DNA of 24,041 nt from JACRAO01 sp964490895 (GTDB taxonomy: Bacteria > Bdellovibrionota > UBA1018), in NCBI GenBank assembly GCA_964490895.1, contig CAZBEI010000122.1:1-24041 (forward strand), given 5' to 3'. Below are positions 7,087 to 14,823 of this stretch, in pieces. Position numbers and translations under genes: made by a program. The notes under the pieces were generated by a model, which did not search any database, was not told where the DNA came from, and saw only the letters and a program-made list of their open reading frames with translations. Each line of letters starts with the position of its first letter. Position 1 is the first letter of the stretch.

Positions 7087-7398
7087 TTATCTCCTTTTCT
7101 TAATCGCTGTAATTGCAACAATGTTCTCATACTTGAAAACATTGCACTCAACGCGATAGTGATCGGTTTCAAATCGATAAACATCCAATCCACTCTTAAT
7201 ATGCACTTCAATTCCAGTGCACTTTCCACCCAATAATGTATTGAGTACATCTCTGTGATTCATTCCCCGCTCTAACATCCTTTTTTGGCAATGCTCTCGG
7301 ATGATAAGACAAGACGAATTCTCATGAAGCATCTCCCGAGTCACCTTCGTTGCTTCTTTGATGCTCATTCTCTTATCGGCTGGATCCAAAGATGACAT
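7087..7398 (-). CDS. DUF4258-type putative toxin
   Basis: 103 residues. The pattern HCQKRMLERGMNHRDVLNTL (from His36) followed by YRVECNVFKYENIVAITAIKK matches the small DUF4258 fold, which commonly precedes MqsA/YgiT-type antitoxins and is taken to be an RNase-like toxin. No activity can be proved from sequence. The first ATG (7398) falls where the consensus promoter predicts the transcript start, so translation could be leaderless. An internal ATG at 7368 would give a leader of about 30 bases, also without a good ribosome site. Confidence 0.75.
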   Translation of the reverse strand: MSSLDPADKRMSIKEATKVTREMLHENSSCLIIREHCQKRMLERGMNHRDVLNTLLGGKCTGIEVHIKSGLDVYRFETDHYRVECNVFKYENIVAITAIKKRR

Positions 7399-7404
7399 GA
7401 GACT

Positions 7405-7433
7405 ATTATATGATATAATATCATATATGTCAA
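7405..7433 (-). promoter_or_regulatory. Perfect consensus sigma70 promoter with a 21-bp palindromic operator
   Basis: On the minus strand the sequence reads TTGACA (7433-7428), 17 bases, TATAAT (7410-7405): a full match to the sigma70 consensus. A perfect palindrome, 7407-7427 (tatatgatat-a-atatcatata), fills the spacer and overlaps the -10, so a bound repressor would fully block RNA polymerase. The predicted transcript start is at or next to 7398, the toxin ATG. Confidence 0.85.
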
Positions 7434-7492
7434 TTTTGATGAATTTAACTGGGCGTGCGGTTTTGCAAGTAGACTACAGAGGCGCATACAAC

Positions 7493-8689
7493 TCATTGCC
7501 CAACCAGTTCCTCGATCCCGCTTTTCCAATGCCTCGCTTTAATATTCCCGAAGAGCTTTGGATTTTGGTCTCGCGAAAGAATAAAAAATTCTGCCTTTTT
7601 AAAATTTTCTGACAATCGATGCAACACCTTGGTGTGCTTCTCCTGAACTGTCTCTGTTGACTTGATTTCAACCACCGCAAGCAGAGCCCCAGGGCGATCA
7701 ATGATGAGATCGACCTCGTCTTGGTCCCCAATACGCAAAAATGAAAAGAGAAAATCACGCCCCAGATATTGCGCATGAGATTTCAATTGTTGAATGACAA
7801 AATGCTCAAAGAAACTCCCAAACAGGAAATGATTTTGATCCATGGGCTGATCCACTATTCGATGCAATGCTCTCAGTACTCCCGTATCAAACAGATAAAA
7901 TTTTGGAGCTTTACCTTGGGCTTTTCGAATGGAGCGATCATAAGCAGGTAAAAAGAATCCTAGAAGCGTGTCTTCTAAAATATGAAAATAGGACTTTACC
8001 GTTTGATCAGATACACCGACGTCTCTAGCCACATTGGAGAAATTGACTACCTGTCCGCTAGTTTGTGCGGCAACCTGCAAGAACCGCGCAAAGGGTTCAA
8101 GTCTACGGACGATCTGCTCTTCCGCGATTTCTTCCTTAAGATAGGTAGAGACATAGCTTCGAAGGTAATGCACGCGGTCCACGTCCGTGTCCACGTTCCA
8201 GACATGAGGCAATCCGCCAAATTTGAGGAATGAAATCAGCTCAAAATCTGTCCCCAGCTCCCAAACCGTCAGCGGGTGCAAAAAAAAAGAATATGCTCTA
8301 CCCGCAAGGAGATTTGCACCTCCTCGTTTTAGTTTCCGGGCGCTTGATCCCGTCAAAATAAACTTCGTCTGATTTTGATCAATGAGGCTTTGCACTAGGT
8401 CGAGAATTCTGGGAGCCTTCTGAATCTCATCTATAAAAATCCAGGGTTTCCGAGTGGCGGCATGTCGGATTTTTGCCACCAAAGTGGGCAGGCCAACCAA
8501 AGCTTCCTCCATTTGAATGGGATCAAGTAAATCGACATCAAAGCGGTCAGCAGCAGGGAACTGATCTCTAATAAGTGTACTTTTTCCAGAGCCGCGGGGT
8601 CCAAACAAGAAAAAACTATTTGTTTTTATGAGCTTTATATTCCTTCGAAACATACTTCGAATTATCCCGATATTTTCGAACCATGTCAA
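7493..8689 (-). CDS. AAA+ ATPase with DUF4143-type nuclease-like C-terminus
   Basis: 398 residues and apparently intact. Walker A is GPRGSGKS (residues 30-37), Walker B IFIDEIQK (Asp87-Glu88), and a sensor-like TGSSARKLKRGGANLLAGR follows. Residues about 215-245 look like a winged-helix segment (ARDVGVSDQTVKSYFHILED). The C-terminus carries Glu325-x-Asp327 and Glu341-x-Lys343 (DEVDLII, AVVEIKS), the PD-(D/E)xK-like signature of DUF4143. The family's biological role is not established. The ATG at 8689 has gagg about 8 bases upstream; a later ATG at 8653 is possible. The degraded copy at 55-831 is a clear relative. It stands alone between a TA pair and an unrelated operon. Confidence 0.88.
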   Translation of the reverse strand: MTWFENIGIIRSMFRRNIKLIKTNSFFLFGPRGSGKSTLIRDQFPAADRFDVDLLDPIQMEEALVGLPTLVAKIRHAATRKPWIFIDEIQKAPRILDLVQSLIDQNQTKFILTGSSARKLKRGGANLLAGRAYSFFLHPLTVWELGTDFELISFLKFGGLPHVWNVDTDVDRVHYLRSYVSTYLKEEIAEEQIVRRLEPFARFLQVAAQTSGQVVNFSNVARDVGVSDQTVKSYFHILEDTLLGFFLPAYDRSIRKAQGKAPKFYLFDTGVLRALHRIVDQPMDQNHFLFGSFFEHFVIQQLKSHAQYLGRDFLFSFLRIGDQDEVDLIIDRPGALLAVVEIKSTETVQEKHTKVLHRLSENFKKAEFFILSRDQNPKLFGNIKARHWKSGIEELVGQ

Positions 8690-8745
8690 GACCTCAGAAC
8701 CGCGAGAGTCTTGTCCTTACCAAGTTTCGGGGTAGCGGCTAACTA

Positions 8746-8774
8746 TTGACAACTGATTAATTAATATTCATACA
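8746..8774 (+). promoter_or_regulatory. Candidate promoter for the exported helical protein operon
   Basis: TTGACA at 8746-8751 is a perfect -35. The best -10 at 17 bases is CATACA (3 of 6), so the match is partial. The spacer holds the short palindrome attaattaat. Nothing else is recognisable between 8690 and 8874. Confidence 0.3.
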
Positions 8775-8874
8775 GCAGATAATAAAGACGGCCAACTGTT
8801 CGATATTGTTTGATTTTTATCAGCGCCTTGTTGGTACGAGTTTTGCATAATTTATGGATGAGAGTGTGCTGAGT

Positions 8875-10998
8875 ATGGGTTTTAAAAGCATTAAAAATTT
8901 CCTTGTATGGACAAGCCTTTTGCTTCCTTTGCTCACCCATGCAGATTTACCCCCAGAATTAGATCCACTCAACAATTTAATCAGCCCTGATCCAAATATC
9001 AGCCAGAAAGCATCACAAAAGCTGCGCCAACTGACAGATACTGAAATCCGTCAAAATCTAGAATACTTCTTATCTACCATTTCTATGACAAATGACTTTA
9101 CGGGTGGGAAGCTTCATTTTGACAGAGATCAAACTTATCTTACCAGGATTTTACTCAATGTCTTAAAACAACCAGGCCTCCCCCTAACTATTGCAGAACT
9201 CATAAAAACCGCAAAGAAACCAGTCAATACGCCCAACAAAATCTGTGCCTTTGCCATACTGAGATCCCTTAAAAAAGCAGAAGCACTGAGAATTGAAAAC
9301 GAAATGGAAAACCAGCTTTCGGCTTTACATAAAACAGAAACATTATATGACGAGCGCAATCGAGCACAACTTTTAGAACAACAAATCATCACACTGACCA
9401 TTGCAAAACTTGCCCAATTTGAGGGTTATTTAGCGCCAGACGATTGGGCTTTGTTTACACTCCGGAAAATAATCATGGAAGAATCTAACTCCGATATCAT
9501 TGAGATTGCTATAGAGGGGTTATTAAACACCTGGCACCCTAAAGTTCCTGAGCATTTGCTAGCAGGCTACTCAGGCTACATGAGACACTCCCTAAGTTCT
9601 AAAAATATTTATGCCATTTTATTTCAAAAAATTTTTTCTTTAAATTTTTTTAAAAAAACAAATGGCAGTGACTATCAAAATCCAGTGGTTACTTCTTTTT
9701 TGTTAGAGTCTATTTTTAAAAATAAAAAGCTGATCCCCCTTCTCCAAGATATAGTGACGATAAAAGATTTAAACGGAGAGGGATTAACTGGCAGGCAGGT
9801 CCAGGTGCTGGACCCCATTAAGGAAACCATCATGTCACAACAAGCGGCGCCGTTCCTGTGGCAAGCTGTGCTTTATACCTTGGTAGACAATCCTGAACAG
9901 TCGTCTTACAAGAATGCTCAGAATTTGTTAAAACTACAAAAATTTCTTTGGGACCAAGACCCAAAGATCAGGCCTGTACTCGTAGAAAATCCATTGGCAC
10001 AATATTTGTTCATAACTAGTGTAGCAACTCTCAGCCCCACGCAGCGCGTCGAAATGGAAATCGAAAACGAAAGGCTCCTTGATTATTTTTTCTTTTCGCT
10101 TTCGAAAGATAATGACCCAAAAAGGCAGGTGGAAACTCTCTTGGGACTTTTAAAACTGACAAGAGGATCCACTTCGGTCAACTCTAGCAATGACTTTATT
10201 TCAAATTATCGCTTCACCGTGAAAGGAACAGAATTCCAAGAAAAAAGACTGAATCAGATCAAAGAGGTCCTTCCTTCTGCAATGGAAAAATTAAAGCAAA
10301 ATCCAAAAGATTTTATGGATTTTATAAAAAAAAGTGACTTTGGAGTATTTTTGACAGTTTTACATGACTCGAAAACCTTAGATGATTTTATGCAGGCAGT
10401 GCTCAGCATTTCCCATCCTGAGATAAATACCCTCTTTAACTTTCTTGTCTGGATTGACTATGCGCAAAGTCAATCCCCAGAGTTGGCCCCCATGTACGAG
10501 CCTTCGAAGGAAAAACTAGAAAAAAAGCTCATGCTTTTATTAAAAAAGCCAGAACAGGAAGAAGTTTTTTTGGCTTATTTGGCATTTAGTGAAGAAACCT
10601 CGCTCTTGCAGTTCTCTGCAGACTTAATCGAAAGTTACGTTCATATCTTGATCGGTCTTATAAAAAAGACAAATTCTAAAACACTTAGAAAAGCGCTCGC
10701 TCTAAAAATGCTTAAGTTTATCTCATTTTCTGATTGTGGCGAGGTTTTATACCAACTGATATGGACCCAATACATAAAAACCATTTCGGGCCAAAGTCCT
10801 TGTCTACTTTCGCAAAAGACTCAGGATTTCTTTTTGCCTCTGAAAACAATCGAAAGCTCAAAACTCGCAGATCTCATCAAAAACTGGTCTGAATTATCCT
10901 CCCACCCAGAAGCAAAACCAGATTTAAGCAAACTCCTCCCGGAAGAAAGAAAAACCTTAGAAGACTTTATTGAAAGCTCCTTGCAATCATCCGACTAA
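8875..10998 (+). CDS. Exported all-helical protein of unknown function, about 707 aa
   Basis: I choose the ATG at 8875 because it starts directly with a signal peptide (MGFKSIKNFLVWTSLLLPLLTHA, cleaved before DLPPE); the ATG at 8854 would add seven residues before it. The mature protein is almost entirely amphipathic helices, rich in Leu, Lys, Glu and Ser with few Gly or Pro, in a pattern resembling HEAT/TPR-like solenoids. No catalytic motif or family is recognised. It probably acts in the periplasm or at the envelope. It is followed 32 bases later by yajQ and then by rimO and queG in the same direction, so it may head that operon. Confidence 0.7.
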   Translation: MGFKSIKNFLVWTSLLLPLLTHADLPPELDPLNNLISPDPNISQKASQKLRQLTDTEIRQNLEYFLSTISMTNDFTGGKLHFDRDQTYLTRILLNVLKQPGLPLTIAELIKTAKKPVNTPNKICAFAILRSLKKAEALRIENEMENQLSALHKTETLYDERNRAQLLEQQIITLTIAKLAQFEGYLAPDDWALFTLRKIIMEESNSDIIEIAIEGLLNTWHPKVPEHLLAGYSGYMRHSLSSKNIYAILFQKIFSLNFFKKTNGSDYQNPVVTSFLLESIFKNKKLIPLLQDIVTIKDLNGEGLTGRQVQVLDPIKETIMSQQAAPFLWQAVLYTLVDNPEQSSYKNAQNLLKLQKFLWDQDPKIRPVLVENPLAQYLFITSVATLSPTQRVEMEIENERLLDYFFFSLSKDNDPKRQVETLLGLLKLTRGSTSVNSSNDFISNYRFTVKGTEFQEKRLNQIKEVLPSAMEKLKQNPKDFMDFIKKSDFGVFLTVLHDSKTLDDFMQAVLSISHPEINTLFNFLVWIDYAQSQSPELAPMYEPSKEKLEKKLMLLLKKPEQEEVFLAYLAFSEETSLLQFSADLIESYVHILIGLIKKTNSKTLRKALALKMLKFISFSDCGEVLYQLIWTQYIKTISGQSPCLLSQKTQDFFLPLKTIESSKLADLIKNWSELSSHPEAKPDLSKLLPEERKTLEDFIESSLQSSD

Positions 10999-11030
10999 TT
11001 CTGTATACAACCTATCGAAAGGTTAATCCC

Positions 11031-11528
11031 ATGCCCTCTTTTGACATCAGTTCCGAAATGAATTGGCAAGAGTTAGATAACGCCATCAATCAAGTGATCA
11101 AAGAATCTTCGCAGCGCTTTGACTTTAAGGGTGTAAAATCCGAAGTCACTCTCGACAAGAAAGAAAAATCCATCACGCTTTGGTGCTCCGAAGAAGGCAA
11201 GTTAGATGCGCTCAACGACATTTTGCAAAATAAAATCATCAAACGAGGCATTTCGCTTTTGGCGTTGGAGTACCAAACTTTAGAAGCAGCTTTTGGTTCA
11301 AGCGTGAGGCAAAAAATTTTGATACAAGCAGGAGTGTCAAAAGAAAAAGGAAAAGAAATCATCAGCACACTCAAAGAAAATAAGGTCAAAGTTCAGGCTC
11401 AAATTCAAGACGAACAAGTACGTGTGACAAGTAAAAGTAGAGACGACCTGCAAGCCGCTATGGCGTTACTCCGCACGAAGCAAGACGAACTCAAAATGCC
11501 TCTACAATTTGGAAACTTTAGGGATTAA
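11031..11528 (+). CDS. yajQ: YajQ family nucleotide-binding protein
   Basis: 165 residues, the usual length for YajQ/DUF520. It has the typical start MPSFDISSEMNWQELDNAI, then RFDFKG, IIKRGI near the middle, and the end LRTKQDELKMPLQFGNFRD. The family has two RRM-like domains; some members bind cyclic di-GMP, while others are only known to bind nucleotides or RNA. It is a cytoplasmic protein. A Shine-Dalgarno (aaagg) lies about 9 bases upstream of the ATG. It sits 11 bases before rimO. Confidence 0.95.
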   Translation: MPSFDISSEMNWQELDNAINQVIKESSQRFDFKGVKSEVTLDKKEKSITLWCSEEGKLDALNDILQNKIIKRGISLLALEYQTLEAAFGSSVRQKILIQAGVSKEKGKEIISTLKENKVKVQAQIQDEQVRVTSKSRDDLQAAMALLRTKQDELKMPLQFGNFRD

Positions 11529-11539
11529 GCAGGGATCAA

Positions 11540-12931
11540 ATGAGCATGCAATCTTCAGTTTATTTTGTTTCTCTCGGATGTCCTAAGAACTTGGTAGACT
11601 CGCAAGTCATGTTGGGTCTCCTCGAAAAAGACCGTTACACGATTGTCCAAGATCCCATGCAAGCGCAAGTGATTATTGTAAACACCTGTTCTTTTATCCA
11701 GGCCTCAAAAGAAGAATCCATCGAAACTCTTTTAGAGATGGCCGACTACAAAAACCAAGGAAAGTGCAAAGTCTTGGTGGCTTCGGGGTGCCTGCCCCAG
11801 AGGTATTCGAAAGAACTAGAAAAAGAGCTCCCTGAGGTGGATTTGTTTGTGGGCACAGGGCAATATCATTTGATTGCAGATATTTTAAATCAACATGAAA
11901 AATCCCTCGGAGATCCCCTGCCCAAAAGGACTTATATTGATCAACCGGCTTTTATCCACACAGAAAAAGACCCCAGAATCCAAACGGGTTCACTGTATTC
12001 TGCCTATTTGAAAATATCAGAGGGCTGTAACCGCCGGTGTGCTTTTTGCATCATCCCCAAACTCAGGGGCAATGTGCGCTCCAGAACGATCGCGTCATTG
12101 GTCACAGAAGCCAAGCAACTTGTGCAAGGTGGAGCGAGAGAGCTCAATCTTGTTGCACAGGATCTCACAGAGTATGGAATGGAGTGGAAGTACCGCGAGA
12201 GATTGGAAACACTTTTGCCAGAGCTTTGTAAAATCAAAGGACTAGATTGGTTAAGGCTGCACTATGTCTACCCCGATCAGTTTTCTGACGAACTCATTGA
12301 AATCCTGGCGCGTGAACCTAAAATTGTAAAATATTTAGACATGCCGATTCAGCATACAAACAACCGTATTTTAAGTGCAATGAACCGCCGGCTGACAAAA
12401 GAAAAATTATTTGATCTCATCACAAAACTGAGGGCCAAAATCCCTGGCCTTGCTTTTAGAACGTCTATTATAGTGGGATTTCCGAGTGAAACAGCCGCTG
12501 AGTTCGAAGAACTATGCACAGATTTAGAAACTCTTGCCTTGGACTATGTAGGGGTGTTTCGTTACTCCCAAGAAGAAGGCACACCTGCTTCAACGATGGA
12601 AGAGCAAGTTTCGAATCCTACAAAAAGAAAGCGAGAGAGAAAACTCATCGAAATATTGCAAAACCAAGCTCTATTGAGTAAACAAAAATACCTCCACAAA
12701 ATGGTCCCTGTCATGGTCGAAGGACCGAGCGGCGAAACTCCTTATCTGATTCAAGGCAGGATGCCCACACAGGCTCAAGAAATTGATGGACATGTCATTA
12801 TCAATGATTTTGATTCTGAGGAAGATTTTGCAGCACTCTCTCCTGGGAAAATTGTTCAAGTAAAAATTACAGAAATCATGCCCCATGACTTGATTGGAAA
12901 GCTTTATGCAGGAGTACCACACTTTACATAA
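11540..12931 (+). CDS. rimO: Ribosomal protein S12 methylthiotransferase RimO
   Basis: RimO adds a methylthio group to an aspartate of ribosomal protein S12 using two iron-sulfur clusters and S-adenosylmethionine. The 463-residue protein shows the UPF0004 domain with SLGCPKNLVDS (Cys14), VNTC (Cys50) and SGC (Cys84), then the radical-SAM triad C-x3-C-x2-C at Cys163, Cys167 and Cys170 (CNRRCAFC), and a C-terminal TRAM domain. SLGCPKNLVDS and the overall length separate RimO from MiaB. The weak aggg upstream of ATG 11540 is the only ribosome site seen. Its last 26 bases overlap queG. Confidence 0.95.
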   Translation: MSMQSSVYFVSLGCPKNLVDSQVMLGLLEKDRYTIVQDPMQAQVIIVNTCSFIQASKEESIETLLEMADYKNQGKCKVLVASGCLPQRYSKELEKELPEVDLFVGTGQYHLIADILNQHEKSLGDPLPKRTYIDQPAFIHTEKDPRIQTGSLYSAYLKISEGCNRRCAFCIIPKLRGNVRSRTIASLVTEAKQLVQGGARELNLVAQDLTEYGMEWKYRERLETLLPELCKIKGLDWLRLHYVYPDQFSDELIEILAREPKIVKYLDMPIQHTNNRILSAMNRRLTKEKLFDLITKLRAKIPGLAFRTSIIVGFPSETAAEFEELCTDLETLALDYVGVFRYSQEEGTPASTMEEQVSNPTKRKRERKLIEILQNQALLSKQKYLHKMVPVMVEGPSGETPYLIQGRMPTQAQEIDGHVIINDFDSEEDFAALSPGKIVQVKITEIMPHDLIGKLYAGVPHFT

Positions 12932-13844
12932 GCTGCTTTTAGACGAAGCCCACGCGCAGGGTTTTCCGTTGGCAGGTGCTCTGGATCTAGAAAAAGCACA
13001 GCCATTTTTCGAAGAGCATGCGCAAGTTTTCGAAAAATGGACTCAAGCCGGATTTGCCGGTTCTATGGAATATCTTTTGAGGAAAAAAGAATTTCGCAAA
13101 GACCCAAAGCTTTTATTTCCAGGCGCTAAAAGCATTTTCTGTGTTGCACAGCCTTACTCGGCCGAAAGTGTTTCCCCTCCAAAATATGCCCGCTATTTGA
13201 GAGGGAGAGATTATCACTTGGAAATCAGAGAAAAACTAGAAACGGTAATGCAAAAAGTCGTTTTGAAATGGAGCAAAGAGCTTGAGTGGAAAATCTGCGT
13301 AGATACGAGCGCCCTTTTGGAGCGCTCCTGGGCTGCTTTGGCAGGACTTGGGTGGATTGGAAAAAATACCTTACTTATCCATCCTCAGTACGGAAGCTAC
13401 TTATGTTTGGGCGAAGTCTTATTAAATCAAGCCACAGGCCTTGGCCCAAAACTTTTGCCAAACTATTGTGGGAATTGTACTCGGTGCCTAAAAGCCTGTC
13501 CGACCGAGGCCTTTGTCAAGGAGAGAGTCTTAGATTCCAGAAAATGCATCAGTTACTTGACTCTCGAAAAAAGGGGCCCTCTCAAAATCTCAGAAAATGA
13601 AAAAAAGAAAATGGGTTCCTGGATTGCTGGGTGTGATATTTGCCAGGAAGTCTGTCCTTTTAATACAAAAGCGCAAAAAACTGCGTATCCCCAAGAAGAC
13701 CCTGCACTTCTTCAAGACTGGGAAATGCTCATGAATGAGACAGAGGTGGAGTACAAAGAGCGAGTGGGCTCTTCTGCGCTCAATCGGATCAAATACTCTG
13801 ATTTTAGAAGAAACTTAGAGATTGCTTTGGGTAATCGCTCATGA
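12906..13844 (+). CDS. queG: Epoxyqueuosine reductase QueG
   Basis: QueG performs the last step of queuosine synthesis on tRNA, reducing epoxyqueuosine with a cobalamin cofactor and two 4Fe-4S clusters. The protein has the cobalamin-domain catalytic aspartate (VDTSALLERSWA, Asp133) and GLGWIGKNTLLI. It then has ferredoxin-like cysteines CGNCTRCLKACP (188, 191, 194, 198), Cys214, and CDICQEVCP (243, 246, 250). I prefer ATG 12906 to the TTG at 12894; ggaaag lies just upstream. With about 312 residues it lacks the C-terminal HEAT-like extension of the roughly 380-residue E. coli protein, as in many shorter homologues. Confidence 0.93.
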   Translation: MQEYHTLHKLLLDEAHAQGFPLAGALDLEKAQPFFEEHAQVFEKWTQAGFAGSMEYLLRKKEFRKDPKLLFPGAKSIFCVAQPYSAESVSPPKYARYLRGRDYHLEIREKLETVMQKVVLKWSKELEWKICVDTSALLERSWAALAGLGWIGKNTLLIHPQYGSYLCLGEVLLNQATGLGPKLLPNYCGNCTRCLKACPTEAFVKERVLDSRKCISYLTLEKRGPLKISENEKKKMGSWIAGCDICQEVCPFNTKAQKTAYPQEDPALLQDWEMLMNETEVEYKERVGSSALNRIKYSDFRRNLEIALGNRS

Positions 13845-13845
13845 G

Positions 13846-14820
13846 TCACTCGCTAAACCGCACACCATAAAGTGCAATGCTAATTCGATGTGCCATTGGA
13901 AAATGGAGAGTGATGTTTCGTTGATTTGGGGAAAGATTTGTGAGTCCTAAATAAAGTTTTGCTTCTTCGACTCGAATATAAGAAAGGCCTTCGTCATCGT
14001 AGCTCAGATCTTCTCCAGCAATAGTATCGAATGCGGGGGCGTTTTCGACATTAATAACTAACTTTGTGGCTTCTCTAGACTGGAGTAGAGATTGAGCAAA
14101 AAATGAAACTTGCCTCGAAGGGCTTTGAAATGAGAGCTCCGCCCGAGGGTCTTTTGTCGTTATATTTTTTTCTTCGATGATCCATTCGCCTTTGAGTTGG
14201 AAAGGAATTTTTTGAGAAGTATTTTTGATAAAATCAATTTTCCCAATATCCTGAATCCAAGAAAAAGAAGGTTGATAAAGAGGCAAAAGGGGGAGTCCAG
14301 ATTCTTGACCCCGCAAAAATTTTTGAATTTCTAGTTCAGCGCCTTCAAACCAGCGTGGACCTGATTTTTCAAAAACAATTTTCCCTTTAGAGTATAAAAT
14401 AAGTTTGGGCAGATCTTGTGCTCTAAAAGCGCAGGCAAGCCCCGTATCTCTATCGATCACAACAGGGAAATCGATATTATGATTTTTGATCAAAAGATGA
14501 ACGGAGTTGGGTTCGTCACCCCAAGCCTGATTGGGTTTGAGGATACAGATCAGTTTGAGGTTGAGATGAGCATAGCGCCTCTGGAACTCGTGTGCAATCG
14601 CAAGCACGCTTCTTCCTGAAAAATCAGTGGCGTCGATATAAAAAAATATCCAAGAATACTGATTAAAGTTATCTGTCAGCGGATAGACAGTCGTTGTGTT
14701 TCCAACCTTTGTGGCTGCAATGAGTGGAAGCGTTCCATACCAAAAGGGCGCAAGTTCTTTTTTGGCAGCCACGATGGCTTCTTCTCGAGTCAGTTCTTTT
14801 TCTTTGGGTTTCCACACCAT
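13846..14820 (-). CDS. DipZ-like thioredoxin-fold protein lacking the CxxC motif
   Basis: 324 residues in two parts. Residues about 50-170 resemble a TlpA/DipZ redoxin domain, with the cis-proline region DLPKLIL near residue 138. Where TlpA has the W-C-x-x-C active site, this protein has IDATDFSGRS (residues 62-71) with no cysteine. Residues about 200-324 resemble the beta-rich C-terminal domain of DipZ-type proteins (KGEWIIEEKNI, EEAKLYLGL, ending in a strand ALYGVRF). It has no signal peptide and probably does not do disulfide exchange; it may bind a partner or ligand. It is convergent with queG (1-base gap) and 3 bases downstream of the exporter gene, so it likely shares that transcript. 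Confidence 0.6.
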   Translation of the reverse strand: MVWKPKEKELTREEAIVAAKKELAPFWYGTLPLIAATKVGNTTTVYPLTDNFNQYSWIFFYIDATDFSGRSVLAIAHEFQRRYAHLNLKLICILKPNQAWGDEPNSVHLLIKNHNIDFPVVIDRDTGLACAFRAQDLPKLILYSKGKIVFEKSGPRWFEGAELEIQKFLRGQESGLPLLPLYQPSFSWIQDIGKIDFIKNTSQKIPFQLKGEWIIEEKNITTKDPRAELSFQSPSRQVSFFAQSLLQSREATKLVINVENAPAFDTIAGEDLSYDDEGLSYIRVEEAKLYLGLTNLSPNQRNITLHFPMAHRISIALYGVRFSE

Positions 14821-14823
14821 TTT

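Noticed and set aside
12894..12905. TTG start for queG
   Set aside because: The in-frame ATG at 12906 has purines at suitable spacing and the extra four residues are not family-like.
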